Assembly: GCF_017353515.1 (NCBI RefSeq)
Contig: NZ_JAFMPY010000003.1
Span: 62,001 to 126,000 of the forward strand
DNA length: 64,000 nucleotides
Reading direction: 5' to 3'
Source of the DNA: Jiella sonneratiae
GTDB lineage: Bacteria; Pseudomonadota; Alphaproteobacteria; Rhizobiales; Rhizobiaceae
A program made the translations under genes and the position numbers. The stretch's first letter is position 1. Every line of letters begins with the position of its first letter. Positions 1 to 10,389 of this stretch are shown here, in pieces. The notes under the pieces were generated by a model. The model ran no database searches, had not been told where the DNA came from, and saw only the letters and a list, made by a program, of their open reading frames with translations.

Positions 1-2
1 TT

Positions 3-79
3 TGGTAGCGGAGGAGGGACTTGAACCCCCGACACGCGGATTATGATTCCGCTGCTCTAACCAACTGAGCTACTCCGCC
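3..79 (-). tRNA. tRNA-Met (anticodon CAU)
   Basis: The minus strand folds into a full 77-nt cloverleaf with an encoded CCA end. The anticodon stem GCGGA/TCCGC closes the loop ATCATAA, so the anticodon is CAU. The acceptor stem starts with G1 opposite U72, so this is not the initiator, which lies at 16251-16327. The sequence resembles the rhizobial elongator tRNA-Met. A lysidine-modified tRNA-Ile2 also carries CAU in its gene and cannot be fully excluded by eye. Confidence 0.9.
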
Positions 80-109
80 GCCGCGCCGCGCAGCATCGGG
101 CGACGCGGC

Positions 110-139
110 GATATACGAAGCCGGCGCCGCGCCTGTCAA
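110..139 (-). promoter_or_regulatory. Probable sigma-70 promoter of tRNA-Met
   Basis: On the minus strand a perfect -35 hexamer TTGACA (139-134) is followed after 18 nt by TATATC (115-110); reading the -10 as GTATAT gives a 17-nt spacer. It lies about 30 nt upstream of the tRNA 5' end, the right place for its promoter. Confidence 0.6.
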
Positions 140-711
140 TGGCCTTCGCGTCGTCTGACGGGCAATCGCTCGGAGCGTTTTCGATGGCACGCGCCACTCT
201 TCGAGCGACTGCCATGAGCTCGTCCCGGAGCGATCGCCTTTAAGAGCACGTCCGGAAAGTCACTCGGGTCGGCTTGGCGGCGCTTTTCGCCCCTCGCGTC
301 GTTGCCGATCCTCGCCGATTCCGCCGGCATCGACTGCGTTCGGCGCCTGGCGAGACGACGAAAATCTCGCCCCAATCCTCAACCGGGGACTTCCCGGACG
401 GGCTGTAAGTGGCGGCGGCGCTCGGCGGTCACGCCCTCGGACGGGACGAGATGGCCGGAGCGTCGCCCCGGCTCTTCTGCGTCACAGCCGTCGCCGCGCG
501 GCACGGGAATCACCGGGTCTCACAGTGGAGCCTTTCGGCCCGCCGCCGGGTGGCGAAGCACTCACCCGACGCGGAGCATGCGGGTCTGCTCCCGCTGCCC
601 CTGCGGCCACACGACCCGGCAGCGCAGCGGGCCGGCCCCGCCGATTTAACCGACGTCCGATTGAAGGGGCAGGATCATGCCGATTGAACTGATCGCCGGT
701 TAAACGTTCAA
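140..711. other. Intergenic stretch without a recognisable gene
   Basis: This stretch lies between the tRNA-Met promoter and the pdhA promoter. Open frames here are short, arginine-rich and on both strands, the usual noise of GC-rich DNA. I recognise no protein, RNA or repeat in it. Confidence 0.5.
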
Positions 712-717
712 ATGCGC

Positions 718-745
718 TTGAAGGGAGGTGGGGCTCCAATATACT
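718..745 (+). promoter_or_regulatory. Probable promoter of the pdh operon
   Basis: TTGAAG (718-723) and TATACT (740-745) are separated by 16 nt, a good sigma-70 pair in otherwise GC-rich DNA. The predicted start near 752 leaves a leader of about 45 nt before the pdhA ATG at 799. Confidence 0.5.
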
Positions 746-798
746 TGCTTCCCAACGAAAGACCTGGAACCTCTCCATCGCGGGTCAAGGGAGCGACA

Positions 799-1908
799 AT
801 GGCGGCGAGATCGAGAAAGTCGGGGGCCGGTGCGCCCTCCACCGAAAAGGGCGGGACGGCCAAGGCGGGTTCGGCCCACGAGATCGTCAAGACGCTCGAA
901 CATTTCGACGCCCCGGCGCCGGCGAAGTTCTCCCGCGACGAGGACGTCCGCGCCTATCGCGACATGCTGCTCATTCGCCGCTTCGAGGAAAAGGCCGGTC
1001 AGCTCTACGGCATGGGCTTCATCGGCGGCTTCTGCCACCTCTATATCGGCCAGGAGGCCGTCGTCGTCGGTATGCAGATGGCGATGAAGGAGGGCGACGA
1101 GGTCGTCACCGGCTATCGCGACCACGGCCACATGCTGGCCACCGGCATGGAGGCGCGCGGCGTGATGGCCGAGCTCACCGGCCGGCGCTCGGGCTATTCC
1201 AAGGGCAAGGGCGGCTCGATGCACATGTTCTCCAAGGAGAAGAAGTTCTTCGGCGGGCACGGCATCGTCGGCGCCCAGGTGCCGATCGGCACCGGGCTCG
1301 CCTTCTCCAACAAGTACAACGGCACCGACGCCATCGCGATCACCTATTTCGGCGACGGCGCGGCCAATCAGGGGCAGGTCTACGAGAGCTTCAACATGGC
1401 CTCGCTGTGGAAGCTGCCCGTCGTCTACGTCATCGAGAACAACCGCTACGCCATGGGCACCTCGGTGAGCCGCGCCTCGGCCGAGACCAACTTCTCCCAC
1501 CGCGGCGTCTCGTTCAAGATTCCCGGCTTCCAGGTCGACGGCATGGACGTCAGGGCGGTGAAGGCGGCGGGCGATCTCGCGGCCGAGCACTGCCGGTCCG
1601 GCGACGGCCCGATCATTCTCGAAATGATGACCTATCGCTATCGCGGCCACTCGATGTCCGACCCGGCGAAATACCGGACCCGCGACGAGGTGCAGAAGAT
1701 GCGCTCGGAATCCGATCCGATCGAGCAGGTGAAGAAGCGCCTCGTCTCCGACCACGGCATGTCCGAGGACGACGTCAAGGCCGTCGACAAGGAGGTGCGC
1801 GACGTCGTTGCCGACGCCGCCGACTTCGCCCAGAACGACCCCGAGCCGGACGTGTCGGAACTGTGGACCGACATCTATGCCGAGGCGGTGCCGCAGGCCG
1901 CGGAGTAG
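799..1908 (+). CDS. pdhA: Pyruvate dehydrogenase E1 component, alpha subunit
   Basis: The 369-residue protein is the thiamine diphosphate-binding half of the alpha2beta2 E1 enzyme, which decarboxylates pyruvate and reductively acetylates the lipoyl arm. The ThDP/Mg motif GDGAANQG sits near residues 185-192, with the downstream Asn in VIENNRYAMG. The conserved loop YRYRGHSMSDP near residue 280 is the region phosphorylated in mitochondrial homologues. I chose ATG 799, preceded by AAGGGAG, over an in-frame start at 712 that would overlap the predicted promoter. It opens the operon continued by pdhB and pdhC. Confidence 0.95.
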   Translation: MAARSRKSGAGAPSTEKGGTAKAGSAHEIVKTLEHFDAPAPAKFSRDEDVRAYRDMLLIRRFEEKAGQLYGMGFIGGFCHLYIGQEAVVVGMQMAMKEGDEVVTGYRDHGHMLATGMEARGVMAELTGRRSGYSKGKGGSMHMFSKEKKFFGGHGIVGAQVPIGTGLAFSNKYNGTDAIAITYFGDGAANQGQVYESFNMASLWKLPVVYVIENNRYAMGTSVSRASAETNFSHRGVSFKIPGFQVDGMDVRAVKAAGDLAAEHCRSGDGPIILEMMTYRYRGHSMSDPAKYRTRDEVQKMRSESDPIEQVKKRLVSDHGMSEDDVKAVDKEVRDVVADAADFAQNDPEPDVSELWTDIYAEAVPQAAE

Positions 1909-2085
1909 CCGGCGGGCCGCGGGCGGTCGATAAAGCGTTCCGGCGCCGGGTCTGCCGGCGTCCGGTGTCGGCGCGAATGACCGCGCCGCGTGTCTGAAGT
2001 CTCAACGGGCCGGCTGCGGGACACGGCGATGCCGCCCGCCGAAGAGCCCCGAAAACAGGCCTGACCTTCAGGAGGAAACACCTTC

Positions 2086-3558
<1,473 letters not shown>

Positions 3559-3581
3559 ACGAGGGGGAGGGTTCACCCGCG

Positions 3582-4085
3582 ATGACGCTTCGGGCCGCGG
3601 CAGAGCAGAGCCTCGAGGGGACGCTGATCCTGACGAAGGACGTGCGTCGGCCCCGCGAGCACGTCTGGCGCTGCCTGACCGATCCGTCCTGCTTCAGGAT
3701 CTGGTGGCGCGACAACCTTGAATTCGAGGCGAAGCCCGGCGGCCGCTTCACCGAGCCCTGGACGGACCCCTCGGGGCGCGCGCGCCGGACCCGGGCCGAG
3801 GTGACGGCGTTTCATCCGCCGGAAGGGCTGGTCATGGTGTGGGCCGACGAGGACTGGGAGTTCGACACCGTCGTCTCCGTGACCCTCGCGCCCATCGCGG
3901 GCGGGACCCGGTTCACTATCGAGCATCAGGGCTGGGAGCAGGCGGCGGAGCCCGACCGGGCGACCTATCTTCTCGATCACCAGGGCGGGTGGGAGCGTCA
4001 TCTCGACAATCTCGCCGCCTTCGCCGAGGATCTGGTCCATGACGAGGGAGAGACGCCTGTATCGACCGGAAACGGCCGGCATTGA
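3582..4085 (+). CDS. SRPBCC (AHSA1-like) domain protein
   Basis: The 167-residue cytosolic protein has the Bet v1-like SRPBCC/AHSA1 pattern: LTKDVRRPREHVWRCLTDP at about 17-36, then WW, a GGRF turn, and the closing GWE...W..HLDNL helix. Such proteins bind hydrophobic ligands or act as Hsp90-co-chaperone relatives; the ligand here is unknown. It starts 23 nt after pdhB behind GAGGGGGAGG, inside the pyruvate dehydrogenase operon, where it is not a usual member. No role in the complex is established. Confidence 0.8.
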   Translation: MTLRAAAEQSLEGTLILTKDVRRPREHVWRCLTDPSCFRIWWRDNLEFEAKPGGRFTEPWTDPSGRARRTRAEVTAFHPPEGLVMVWADEDWEFDTVVSVTLAPIAGGTRFTIEHQGWEQAAEPDRATYLLDHQGGWERHLDNLAAFAEDLVHDEGETPVSTGNGRH

Positions 4086-4099
4086 GGGAAGGAGCCGCG

Positions 4100-4717
4100 A
4101 TGTCCACCGCCGAAGCGTTCTCCGACACTCGCCATCGGCCCGCGACCTATGCCGACCTCGAGGCGGTCGACCCGCTCCTCGCGGCCGAGATCATCGACGG
4201 CGAACTGGTCACCCATCCGCGGCCTGCGCCGAAGCATGCTGCGGCGTCATCGGCTCTCGGCACTGAGCTGGGCGACGCATTCCAGCGCGGGCGTTCCGGC
4301 CCGGGCGGCTGGGTCTTTCTCGGCGAGCCGGAATTGCATTTCGAAGACGACGTTGTGGTCCCAGACATTGCGGCTTGGCGGCGGGAGCGTCTGCCGTCGT
4401 TCAACAAGGCCTTTATCGAAACTGCGCCCGACTGGGTCTGCGAAGTCCTTTCGCCCTCGACCGAGCGCCACGACAGGGGCGCCAAGCGCCGCATCTATGC
4501 CGAGGCCGGCGTGACCCACATGTGGATTCTCGACCCGCGTGCCGAGCTTCTCGAAACCTTCGCTCTCGCCGACGGCCGGTGGGTCGTCGGCCCGACTTTC
4601 GACAACCACGTCGAAGTCAAAGCCGCGCCCTTCGACGCCATCTCATTCCCTCTGACCATTCTCTGGCCGCTCAATCCAGCCGCCTCCAACCCAGACGACA
4701 CTCAAAACGCGCAGTAA
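4100..4717 (+). CDS. Uma2-family (DUF820) putative restriction-like endonuclease
   Basis: This 205-residue protein has the Uma2/DUF820 core of the PD-(D/E)XK superfamily: ATYADLEAVDP at the N-terminus, EIIDGELV, VVPDIAAW (metal Asp), VCEVLSPST (catalytic Glu) and the closing AGVTHMWILDP. ATG 4100 follows AAGGAG. It sits 14 nt after the SRPBCC gene and 21 nt before pdhC, so it is probably co-transcribed with them. Codon use is slightly less GC-rich than in the pdh genes (more GAA, CTT, TTT), which hints at later acquisition. Uma2 proteins are abundant in cyanobacteria and patchy elsewhere; no function is established. Confidence 0.85.
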   Translation: MSTAEAFSDTRHRPATYADLEAVDPLLAAEIIDGELVTHPRPAPKHAAASSALGTELGDAFQRGRSGPGGWVFLGEPELHFEDDVVVPDIAAWRRERLPSFNKAFIETAPDWVCEVLSPSTERHDRGAKRRIYAEAGVTHMWILDPRAELLETFALADGRWVVGPTFDNHVEVKAAPFDAISFPLTILWPLNPAASNPDDTQNAQ

Positions 4718-4738
4718 GATGCCTTCGGAGACGCCCAG

Positions 4739-6181
4739 ATGCCGATCAACGTGACCATGCCCGCTCTGTCTCCGACGATGGAGGAGGGCAATCTCGCCAA
4801 GTGGCTGATCAAGGAAGGCGACACCGTCTCCGCCGGCGACATCATCGCCGAGATCGAGACCGACAAGGCGACGATGGAGGTCGAGGCGGTCGACGAGGGC
4901 ACGCTGGCGAAGATCGTCGTTCCGGCCGGCACCGAGGGCGTCAAGGTCAACGAGGTGATCGCCGTCCTCGCGGCCGAGGGCGAGGACGTTTCCGAGGCGG
5001 CGAGCGGCGGTGGCGGCAAGGCCTCCGGCGGCGACGGCAAAGGCGGCGCGATGACGCCGGATCCGAAGGCCGATGCCGCGACGACGGGATCGAAGGAAGC
5101 GGCGAAGACGCCGGAAATGCGCGGCGACAGTCGCGCCACGGGGGGCGCGGCGGCAAACGGCGCGAACGGCGCCGCGAAGGAAGGCGCAGCACCGAGCGAC
5201 GGCAAGGGCGGGCGCGTCTTCGCCTCGCCGCTTGCCCGGCGTCTCGCCAAGGAAGCCGGCATCGATCTTGCCGCGATCGCCGGTTCCGGCCCGCACGGCC
5301 GGGTCGTCAAGGCCGACGTCGAGACGGCAAAGAAGGACGGCGGCGCCGGGAAGCCGGCCGAAAAGCCCGCCGAGAAGGCGCCTCAGGCCGCCCCCGCCGG
5401 CGGTGCCGCGGCGGCGCCCGTCGCCAAGGGCGCCAGCGACGAGCAGATCCTCAAGCTGTTTGCCGAGGGCTCCTACGAGAAGATCCCGCATGACGGCATG
5501 CGCAAGACCATCGCCAAGCGGCTGGTCGAGGCGAAGCAGACCGTCCCGCATTTCTACCTGACCCTCGACTGCGAGATCGACGCGCTGCTCGCCCTGCGCA
5601 AGCAGCTCAACGACGCCGCCCCGGTGACCAAGACGGACGGCGGCGACCGGCCGGCCTACAAGCTGTCGGTCAACGACATGATCATCAAGGCCCATGCGCT
5701 GGCGCTGAAGGCCGTGCCGATGGCCAACGCCTCCTGGACCGAAGGCGCGATGCTCGTCCACAAGCATGCCGACGTCGGCGTCGCCGTCTCGATCGAGGGC
5801 GGGCTGATCACGCCGATCATCCGCCGCGCCGAGGAAAAGACGCTGTCGGCGATCTCCAACGAGATGAAGGACCTCGCCAAGCGGGCGCGCTCGCGCAAGC
5901 TGAAGCCCGAGGAGTATCAGGGCGGCACGTCCGCGGTCTCCAATCTCGGCATGTTCGGCATCAAGGACTTTTCCGCCGTCATCAACCCGCCGCATGCGAC
6001 GATCCTCGCCGTCGGCGCCGGGGAGCAGCGGGCGGTGGTGAAGGGCGGCGCCGTCACCGTCGCGACGGTGATGACCGCGACGCTCTCCACCGACCACCGG
6101 GCGGTCGACGGTGCGCTCGGCGCCGAGCTGCTCTCGGCCTTCAAGCAGCTGATCGAAAATCCGATGTCGATGCTGGTCTGA
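4739..6181 (+). CDS. pdhC: Dihydrolipoamide acetyltransferase (E2 of pyruvate dehydrogenase)
   Basis: The 480-residue E2 core transfers acetyl from lipoyl to CoA. A single lipoyl domain occupies residues 1-80 with Lys43 ([10 protein letters not shown]). A Gly/Ala/Lys linker leads to the E3/E1-binding domain at about 159-195 ([15 protein letters not shown]...[11 protein letters not shown]). A second linker precedes the catalytic domain from about residue 250 to the end. The active-site motif HRAVDG gives His453 and Asp457. It follows the Uma2 gene by 21 nt and precedes a GDSL hydrolase by 10 nt. Confidence 0.96.
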   Translation: MPINVTMPALSPTMEEGNLAKWLIKEGDTVSAGDIIAEIETDKATMEVEAVDEGTLAKIVVPAGTEGVKVNEVIAVLAAEGEDVSEAASGGGGKASGGDGKGGAMTPDPKADAATTGSKEAAKTPEMRGDSRATGGAAANGANGAAKEGAAPSDGKGGRVFASPLARRLAKEAGIDLAAIAGSGPHGRVVKADVETAKKDGGAGKPAEKPAEKAPQAAPAGGAAAAPVAKGASDEQILKLFAEGSYEKIPHDGMRKTIAKRLVEAKQTVPHFYLTLDCEIDALLALRKQLNDAAPVTKTDGGDRPAYKLSVNDMIIKAHALALKAVPMANASWTEGAMLVHKHADVGVAVSIEGGLITPIIRRAEEKTLSAISNEMKDLAKRARSRKLKPEEYQGGTSAVSNLGMFGIKDFSAVINPPHATILAVGAGEQRAVVKGGAVTVATVMTATLSTDHRAVDGALGAELLSAFKQLIENPMSMLV

Positions 6182-6191
6182 GGGCGCCTCG

Positions 6192-6839
6192 ATGAAGACC
6201 GTCCTCGCCTATGGCGACTCGCTCACATGGGGCTACAATCCCGAGACCGGCCTCCGGCACGAATTCTTCGACCGCTGGCCGAACGTCGTCGCCAAGAAGC
6301 TCGGGCACGACGTCCGGGTGATCTCCGAGGCGCTCAACGGCCGCACGACCGTCTTCGACGACGAGATGGTGTTCGCAGACCGCAACGGCGCGCGCATCCT
6401 GCCGACGGTGCTCGCCAGCCACCAGCCGCTCGACCTCGTCGTCATCATGCTCGGCACCAACGACCTGAAGCGCCACACCGGCGGCGGGCGCGTGTTCGAA
6501 AGCCGGCAGGGCCTCGAACGTCTGGTCGAGATCGTCCAGACCTTTCCCTATCAGCGCGGCTACCAGCCGCCGAAGCTGTTGCTCGTCGCCCCGCCGATGT
6601 TCTGCGAGACGATGGAGCCGGATTTCGCTCTGCTCTTCGGCCATGCGGTGGAGGAGAGCCAGCATTTCCGCTCGGCGGTCACCAAGGTCGCCGAGGAATA
6701 CAAATGTGCGATGTTCGACGCCTCCGAGGTCTGTGAGACGACGCCGCTCGACGGCGTCCACCTGACGGCGGAACACACGCGGGCGCTCGGCGAGGCGCTG
6801 GTCGAGCCGATCCGCAGCCTTCTGGCCGCCGAAGCCTGA
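6192..6839 (+). CDS. SGNH/GDSL-family hydrolase (arylesterase-like)
   Basis: The 215-residue protein has the SGNH blocks in order: GDSLTWGYNP at 8-17 (nucleophile Ser10), the block III motif MLGTNDLK near residue 90, and the block V motif DGVHLT near residue 195 (catalytic Asp and His). There is no signal peptide, so it is probably cytosolic. Members hydrolyse aryl or acyl esters; the natural substrate is unknown. A GDSL hydrolase between pdhC and lpdA is recurrent in rhizobial genomes, from my memory of such loci. It starts 10 nt after pdhC. Confidence 0.88.
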   Translation: MKTVLAYGDSLTWGYNPETGLRHEFFDRWPNVVAKKLGHDVRVISEALNGRTTVFDDEMVFADRNGARILPTVLASHQPLDLVVIMLGTNDLKRHTGGGRVFESRQGLERLVEIVQTFPYQRGYQPPKLLLVAPPMFCETMEPDFALLFGHAVEESQHFRSAVTKVAEEYKCAMFDASEVCETTPLDGVHLTAEHTRALGEALVEPIRSLLAAEA

Positions 6840-6957
6840 CGATGCCGCCGCTGCCTCTGTGCCGCGCACACGGATCGTTTGAGGCGCGGGCGGCGCGCCG
6901 CCCATCACTCATCTTCGACAAAAAGCAACCAGACGATCGCGTCCGAGGAGACGACCC

Positions 6958-8412
6958 ATGGCCGACACCTACGACATCCTGATCATCGGCGGCGGGCCGG
7001 GCGGCTATGTCGCCGCGATCAGAGCCGCCCAGCTCGGCTTCAAGACCGCCGTCGTCGAGCGCGAGCATCTCGGCGGCATCTGCCTCAACTGGGGCTGCAT
7101 CCCGACCAAGGCGCTGCTCCGCTCGGCGGAGATCTTCCACTATGCCGAGAACGCCAAGAATTACGGGCTGAAGATCGCCAAGCCCGAGGTCGACACCGAG
7201 GCCGTGGTCAAGCGCTCGCGCCAGGTCTCGGCGCAGCTCAACGGCGGCGTCGGCTATCTGATGAAGAAGAACAAGATCGACGTCATCTGGGGCGAGGCGA
7301 AGATCTCCAAAGCCGGCAAGGGCGGCCCGGTCGAGGTCACCGTCGGCAAGCCGACCAAGCCCGCCGTCGAGCCGCAGAATCCGGTGCCCAAGGGCACGCT
7401 CGGCGAGGGGACCTACAAGGCGAAGAATGTCATCGTCGCCACCGGAGCAAGGCCGCGGGTGCTGCCGGGGATCGAGCCCGACGGCGACCGCATCTGGACC
7501 TATTTCGAGGCGATGAAGCCGAAGGCCATTCCGAAGAGCCTGATCGTCATGGGCTCCGGCGCGATCGGCATCGAATTCGCCTCCTTCTACAAGACGATGG
7601 GCGCTAACGTCACGGTCGTCGAGCTCCTGCCGCAGATCATGCCGGTGGAGGACGCCGAGATCGCCAAGGTCGCCCGCAAGCAATTCGAGAAGCAGGGGCT
7701 GAAGATCCTCACCGACGCCAAGGTGGCGAAGGTCGAGAAGGGCGGCGACGGCGTTTCCGTCACCGTGGAATTGAAGGGCGGCAAGTCCGAGACGCTGAAG
7801 GCCGAGCGGCTGATCTCGGCGGTCGGCGTCCAGGGCAACATCGAGGGCCTCGGCCTCGAAGCGATCGGCGTTCAGACCGAGCGCGGCTGCATCAAGATCG
7901 ACGGCTTCGGCAAGACCAATGTCGAGGGCATCTACGCCATCGGCGACGTCGCCGGACCGCCGATGCTCGCCCACAAGGCCGAGCACGAGGGCACGATCTG
8001 CGTCGAGAAGATCAAGGGGATGGACGTCCATCCGATGAAGAAGACCGAGATTCCCGGCTGCACCTACTGCCAGCCGCAGGTCGCCTCGGTCGGCCTCACC
8101 GAAGCCAAGGCCAAGGAGGCGGGCTACGAGGTCAAGGTCGGCCGCTTCACCTTCAACGGCAACGGCAAGGCGATCGCCCTCGGCGAGCCGGAGGGCCTGG
8201 TCAAGACGGTGTTCGACGCCAAGACCGGCCAGCTTCTCGGCGCCCACATGGTCGGCGCCGAAGTGACCGAGCTGATCCAGGGCTTCGTCATCGCCATGGG
8301 GCTCGAGACCACCGAGGAAGAGCTGATCCACACCTGCTTCCCGCATCCGACCCTGTCGGAAATGATGCACGAGAGCGTCATGGATGCCTTCGGCCGGGTG
8401 ATCCACCTCTGA
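6958..8412 (+). CDS. lpdA: Dihydrolipoyl dehydrogenase (E3)
   Basis: The 484-residue flavoenzyme reoxidises the dihydrolipoyl arm with NAD+. The FAD dinucleotide fold GGGPGGYVAAI is at 10-20, and the redox disulfide is Cys42/Cys47 in GGICLNWGCIPTKA. The NAD motif GSGAIGIEF is near residue 200, and the second FAD site is AIGDVAGPPMLAHKAEHEG. The C-terminal His463-Glu468 pair (HPTLSE) is the catalytic base system. ATG 6958 follows GAGGAG. It is the last pyruvate dehydrogenase subunit gene of the cluster, 118 nt after the hydrolase. Confidence 0.96.
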   Translation: MADTYDILIIGGGPGGYVAAIRAAQLGFKTAVVEREHLGGICLNWGCIPTKALLRSAEIFHYAENAKNYGLKIAKPEVDTEAVVKRSRQVSAQLNGGVGYLMKKNKIDVIWGEAKISKAGKGGPVEVTVGKPTKPAVEPQNPVPKGTLGEGTYKAKNVIVATGARPRVLPGIEPDGDRIWTYFEAMKPKAIPKSLIVMGSGAIGIEFASFYKTMGANVTVVELLPQIMPVEDAEIAKVARKQFEKQGLKILTDAKVAKVEKGGDGVSVTVELKGGKSETLKAERLISAVGVQGNIEGLGLEAIGVQTERGCIKIDGFGKTNVEGIYAIGDVAGPPMLAHKAEHEGTICVEKIKGMDVHPMKKTEIPGCTYCQPQVASVGLTEAKAKEAGYEVKVGRFTFNGNGKAIALGEPEGLVKTVFDAKTGQLLGAHMVGAEVTELIQGFVIAMGLETTEEELIHTCFPHPTLSEMMHESVMDAFGRVIHL

Positions 8413-8582
8413 AGCGGCGGACGGACGTTTCCGCCCCGGCGACGGCTGGGTCCCTTGGGGCAGGTCGGTGCCGGAATCCGGCGTTCGGCGGGCCGAATCC
8501 CTTCAAAGGCCTCTTGTTCGCCGTGGCGCGGCGCTAACTACTGTTGCAGCCAACCAATCAACGGTCCGCAGGAGTTTTCGAA

Positions 8583-8831
8583 ATGGGTTTCCTCGCAGCA
8601 ATCATCGTCGGCGGCATCGCCGGCTGGCTCGCCGAACAGGTGATGAAGAGCGACATGGGCTTCATCATGAACATCATTCTCGGGGTGGTCGGCGCCCTGG
8701 TCCTCAGCTTCGTCCTTTCCCTGTTCAACATCGGCGTGCCGGCCGGGGCGGAATTCTCCTGGGCCTATCTGATCACCGGCTTCGTCGGCGCCTGCCTGCT
8801 GATCTTCATCTTCCGCGCCATCCGACGCTGA
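8583..8831 (+). CDS. GlsB/YeaQ/YmgE-family small membrane protein
   Basis: The 82-residue protein is almost entirely hydrophobic, with three predicted membrane helices (about 2-18, 28-50 and 57-78). The family pattern begins MGFLAAIIVGGIAGWLAE and keeps the GxxxG and glycine-rich helices of the transglycosylase-associated/YeaQ group. Members are induced by stress in several bacteria, but their molecular role is unknown. ATG 8583 follows CAGGAG; a longer in-frame start at 8544 lacks a ribosome site. Confidence 0.85.
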   Translation: MGFLAAIIVGGIAGWLAEQVMKSDMGFIMNIILGVVGALVLSFVLSLFNIGVPAGAEFSWAYLITGFVGACLLIFIFRAIRR

Positions 8832-8937
8832 CGCGCGGCCGCGCGATCCCTGCATGACGGTCAAGGCCGTCATGCACCTGCCGTCGCAGGGGCCCCGGAA
8901 GATTGCATCGCGAAAACCGCCGGCTTAAGTAGGCGTC

Positions 8938-9912
8938 ATGGTCACGATCCTCGACAACCGTTCCGCCGAAGGGCAAAAGCCGCGGCTTCGCCATCCCGAA
9001 AAGGCGCATCGGCCGGACGCTGCGGCGAGCCCGCCGAAGCCGGACTGGATCCGGGTGAAGGCGCCGGTCTCAAAGGGCTATTTCGAAACCCGCGAGATCG
9101 CCCGGGAAAACAAGCTCGTCACGGTCTGCGAGGAAGCCGGTTGCCCCAATATCGGCGGTTGCTGGGAAAAGAAGCACGCCACCTTCATGATCATGGGCGG
9201 GGTCTGCACCAGGGCCTGCTCGTTCTGCAACGTCGCCACCGGCATGCCGCATGCCCTCGACGAGAACGAGCCCGAAAGCGTCGGCCGAGCCGTCGCCAAG
9301 ATGGGTCTCAACCATGTCGTCATCACCTCGGTCGACCGTGACGACCTTGCCGACGGCGGCGCCGAGCACTTCGTGCGGACGATCCGCGCCATCCGCGCCG
9401 CGGCCCCCGGGACGACGGTCGAGATCCTCACCCCCGACTTTTTGAGGAAGCCCGGCGCTCTCGAGAGGGTGGTCGAGGCGAAGCCCGACGTCTTCAACCA
9501 CAATCTCGAGACCGTCCCGTCGAAATACCTGACCGTGCGCCCGGGCGCGCGCTACTTTCATTCGATCCGCCTGCTGCAGCGGGTGAAGGAGCTCGATCCG
9601 ACGATCTTCACCAAGTCCGGAATCATGGTCGGGCTCGGCGAGGAGCGCAACGAGGTGCTGCAGCTGATGGACGACCTCAGGACCGCCGATGTCGACTTCC
9701 TCACCGTCGGCCAGTATCTGCAGCCGACGAAGAAGCACCACCCCGTCATCCGCTACGTGACGCCGGACGAGTTCCGCTCGCTGCAGAGCGTGGCGCTGAC
9801 CAAGGGGTTCCTCGTCGTCTCGGCGAGCCCGCTGACCCGATCCTCGCACCATGCGGGCGAAGATTTCGAGCGCCTGAAGGCCGCGCGCCTCGCCCGCCGG
9901 GCGGCCGCCTGA
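8938..9912 (+). CDS. lipA: Lipoyl synthase
   Basis: The 324-residue radical SAM enzyme inserts two sulfurs into protein-bound octanoyl groups, making the lipoyl cofactor needed by PdhB and PdhC just upstream. The auxiliary cluster ligands are Cys64, Cys69 and Cys75 ([13 protein letters not shown]). The radical SAM cluster is Cys90, Cys94 and Cys97 (CTRACSFC). The C-terminal [10 protein letters not shown] contains the conserved RSS serine. Genomic linkage of lipA to pdh and lpdA is functionally sensible. It ends 4 nt before ratA. Confidence 0.97.
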   Translation: MVTILDNRSAEGQKPRLRHPEKAHRPDAAASPPKPDWIRVKAPVSKGYFETREIARENKLVTVCEEAGCPNIGGCWEKKHATFMIMGGVCTRACSFCNVATGMPHALDENEPESVGRAVAKMGLNHVVITSVDRDDLADGGAEHFVRTIRAIRAAAPGTTVEILTPDFLRKPGALERVVEAKPDVFNHNLETVPSKYLTVRPGARYFHSIRLLQRVKELDPTIFTKSGIMVGLGEERNEVLQLMDDLRTADVDFLTVGQYLQPTKKHHPVIRYVTPDEFRSLQSVALTKGFLVVSASPLTRSSHHAGEDFERLKAARLARRAAA

Positions 9913-9916
9913 TCTC

Positions 9917-10363
9917 ATGCCGAAATTTCAGACGACCCGCCACGTCAAGCACAGCGCCGACGAAATGTTCGCGCTCGTCGCCGACGTCGAGAAATATCCC
10001 GAGTTCCTGCCCCTCTGCCAGGCGCTGACGATCCGCTCGGAGCGCGAGAAGGAGGGCAAGCGCCTGCTCGTCGCCGACATGACGGTGGCCTACAAGATGG
10101 TGCGCGAGACCTTCACCTCGCAGGTGCTGCTGAAGCCCGAGGAGCGGCGCATCGAGGTTTCCTACGTCAACGGGCCGTTCAAGTTCCTCGACAATCGCTG
10201 GGAGTTCGAGCCGACCGGCGACGACACCTGCGACGTCAAGTTCTTCATCGAATACGAGTTCAAGAGCCGGACCCTCGGCATGCTGATGGGCTCGATGTTC
10301 GACTACGCCTTCCGGCGTTTCGCCGCGGCCTTCGAGGAACGGGCCGACAAGATCTACCGCTGA
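9917..10363 (+). CDS. RatA/Coq10-family START-domain protein
   Basis: The 148-residue protein has the polyketide cyclase/START fold of the RatA/COQ10 family: TRHVKHSADEMFALVADVEKY at the N-terminus, then FLPLC, and the closing MLMGSMFDYAFRRFAAAFEERA helix. Coq10 proteins bind ubiquinone and support respiration; E. coli RatA was described as a ribosome-association toxin. Tight linkage after lipA (4-nt gap) is common in alphaproteobacteria. I favour the ubiquinone-binding role, since no antitoxin gene is adjacent. Confidence 0.88.
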   Translation: MPKFQTTRHVKHSADEMFALVADVEKYPEFLPLCQALTIRSEREKEGKRLLVADMTVAYKMVRETFTSQVLLKPEERRIEVSYVNGPFKFLDNRWEFEPTGDDTCDVKFFIEYEFKSRTLGMLMGSMFDYAFRRFAAAFEERADKIYR

Positions 10364-10389
10364 GCTGAGCCGGACGGTCGCTGCCGGGA

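Noticed and set aside
4100-4717. Uma2 gene as part of a transposon
   Set aside because: I found no terminal repeats, target duplications or transposase around it.
9917-10363. Toxin of a toxin-antitoxin system
   Set aside because: The RatA label comes from E. coli; there is no antitoxin gene next to it, and Coq10-like ubiquinone binding fits a gene after lipA better.
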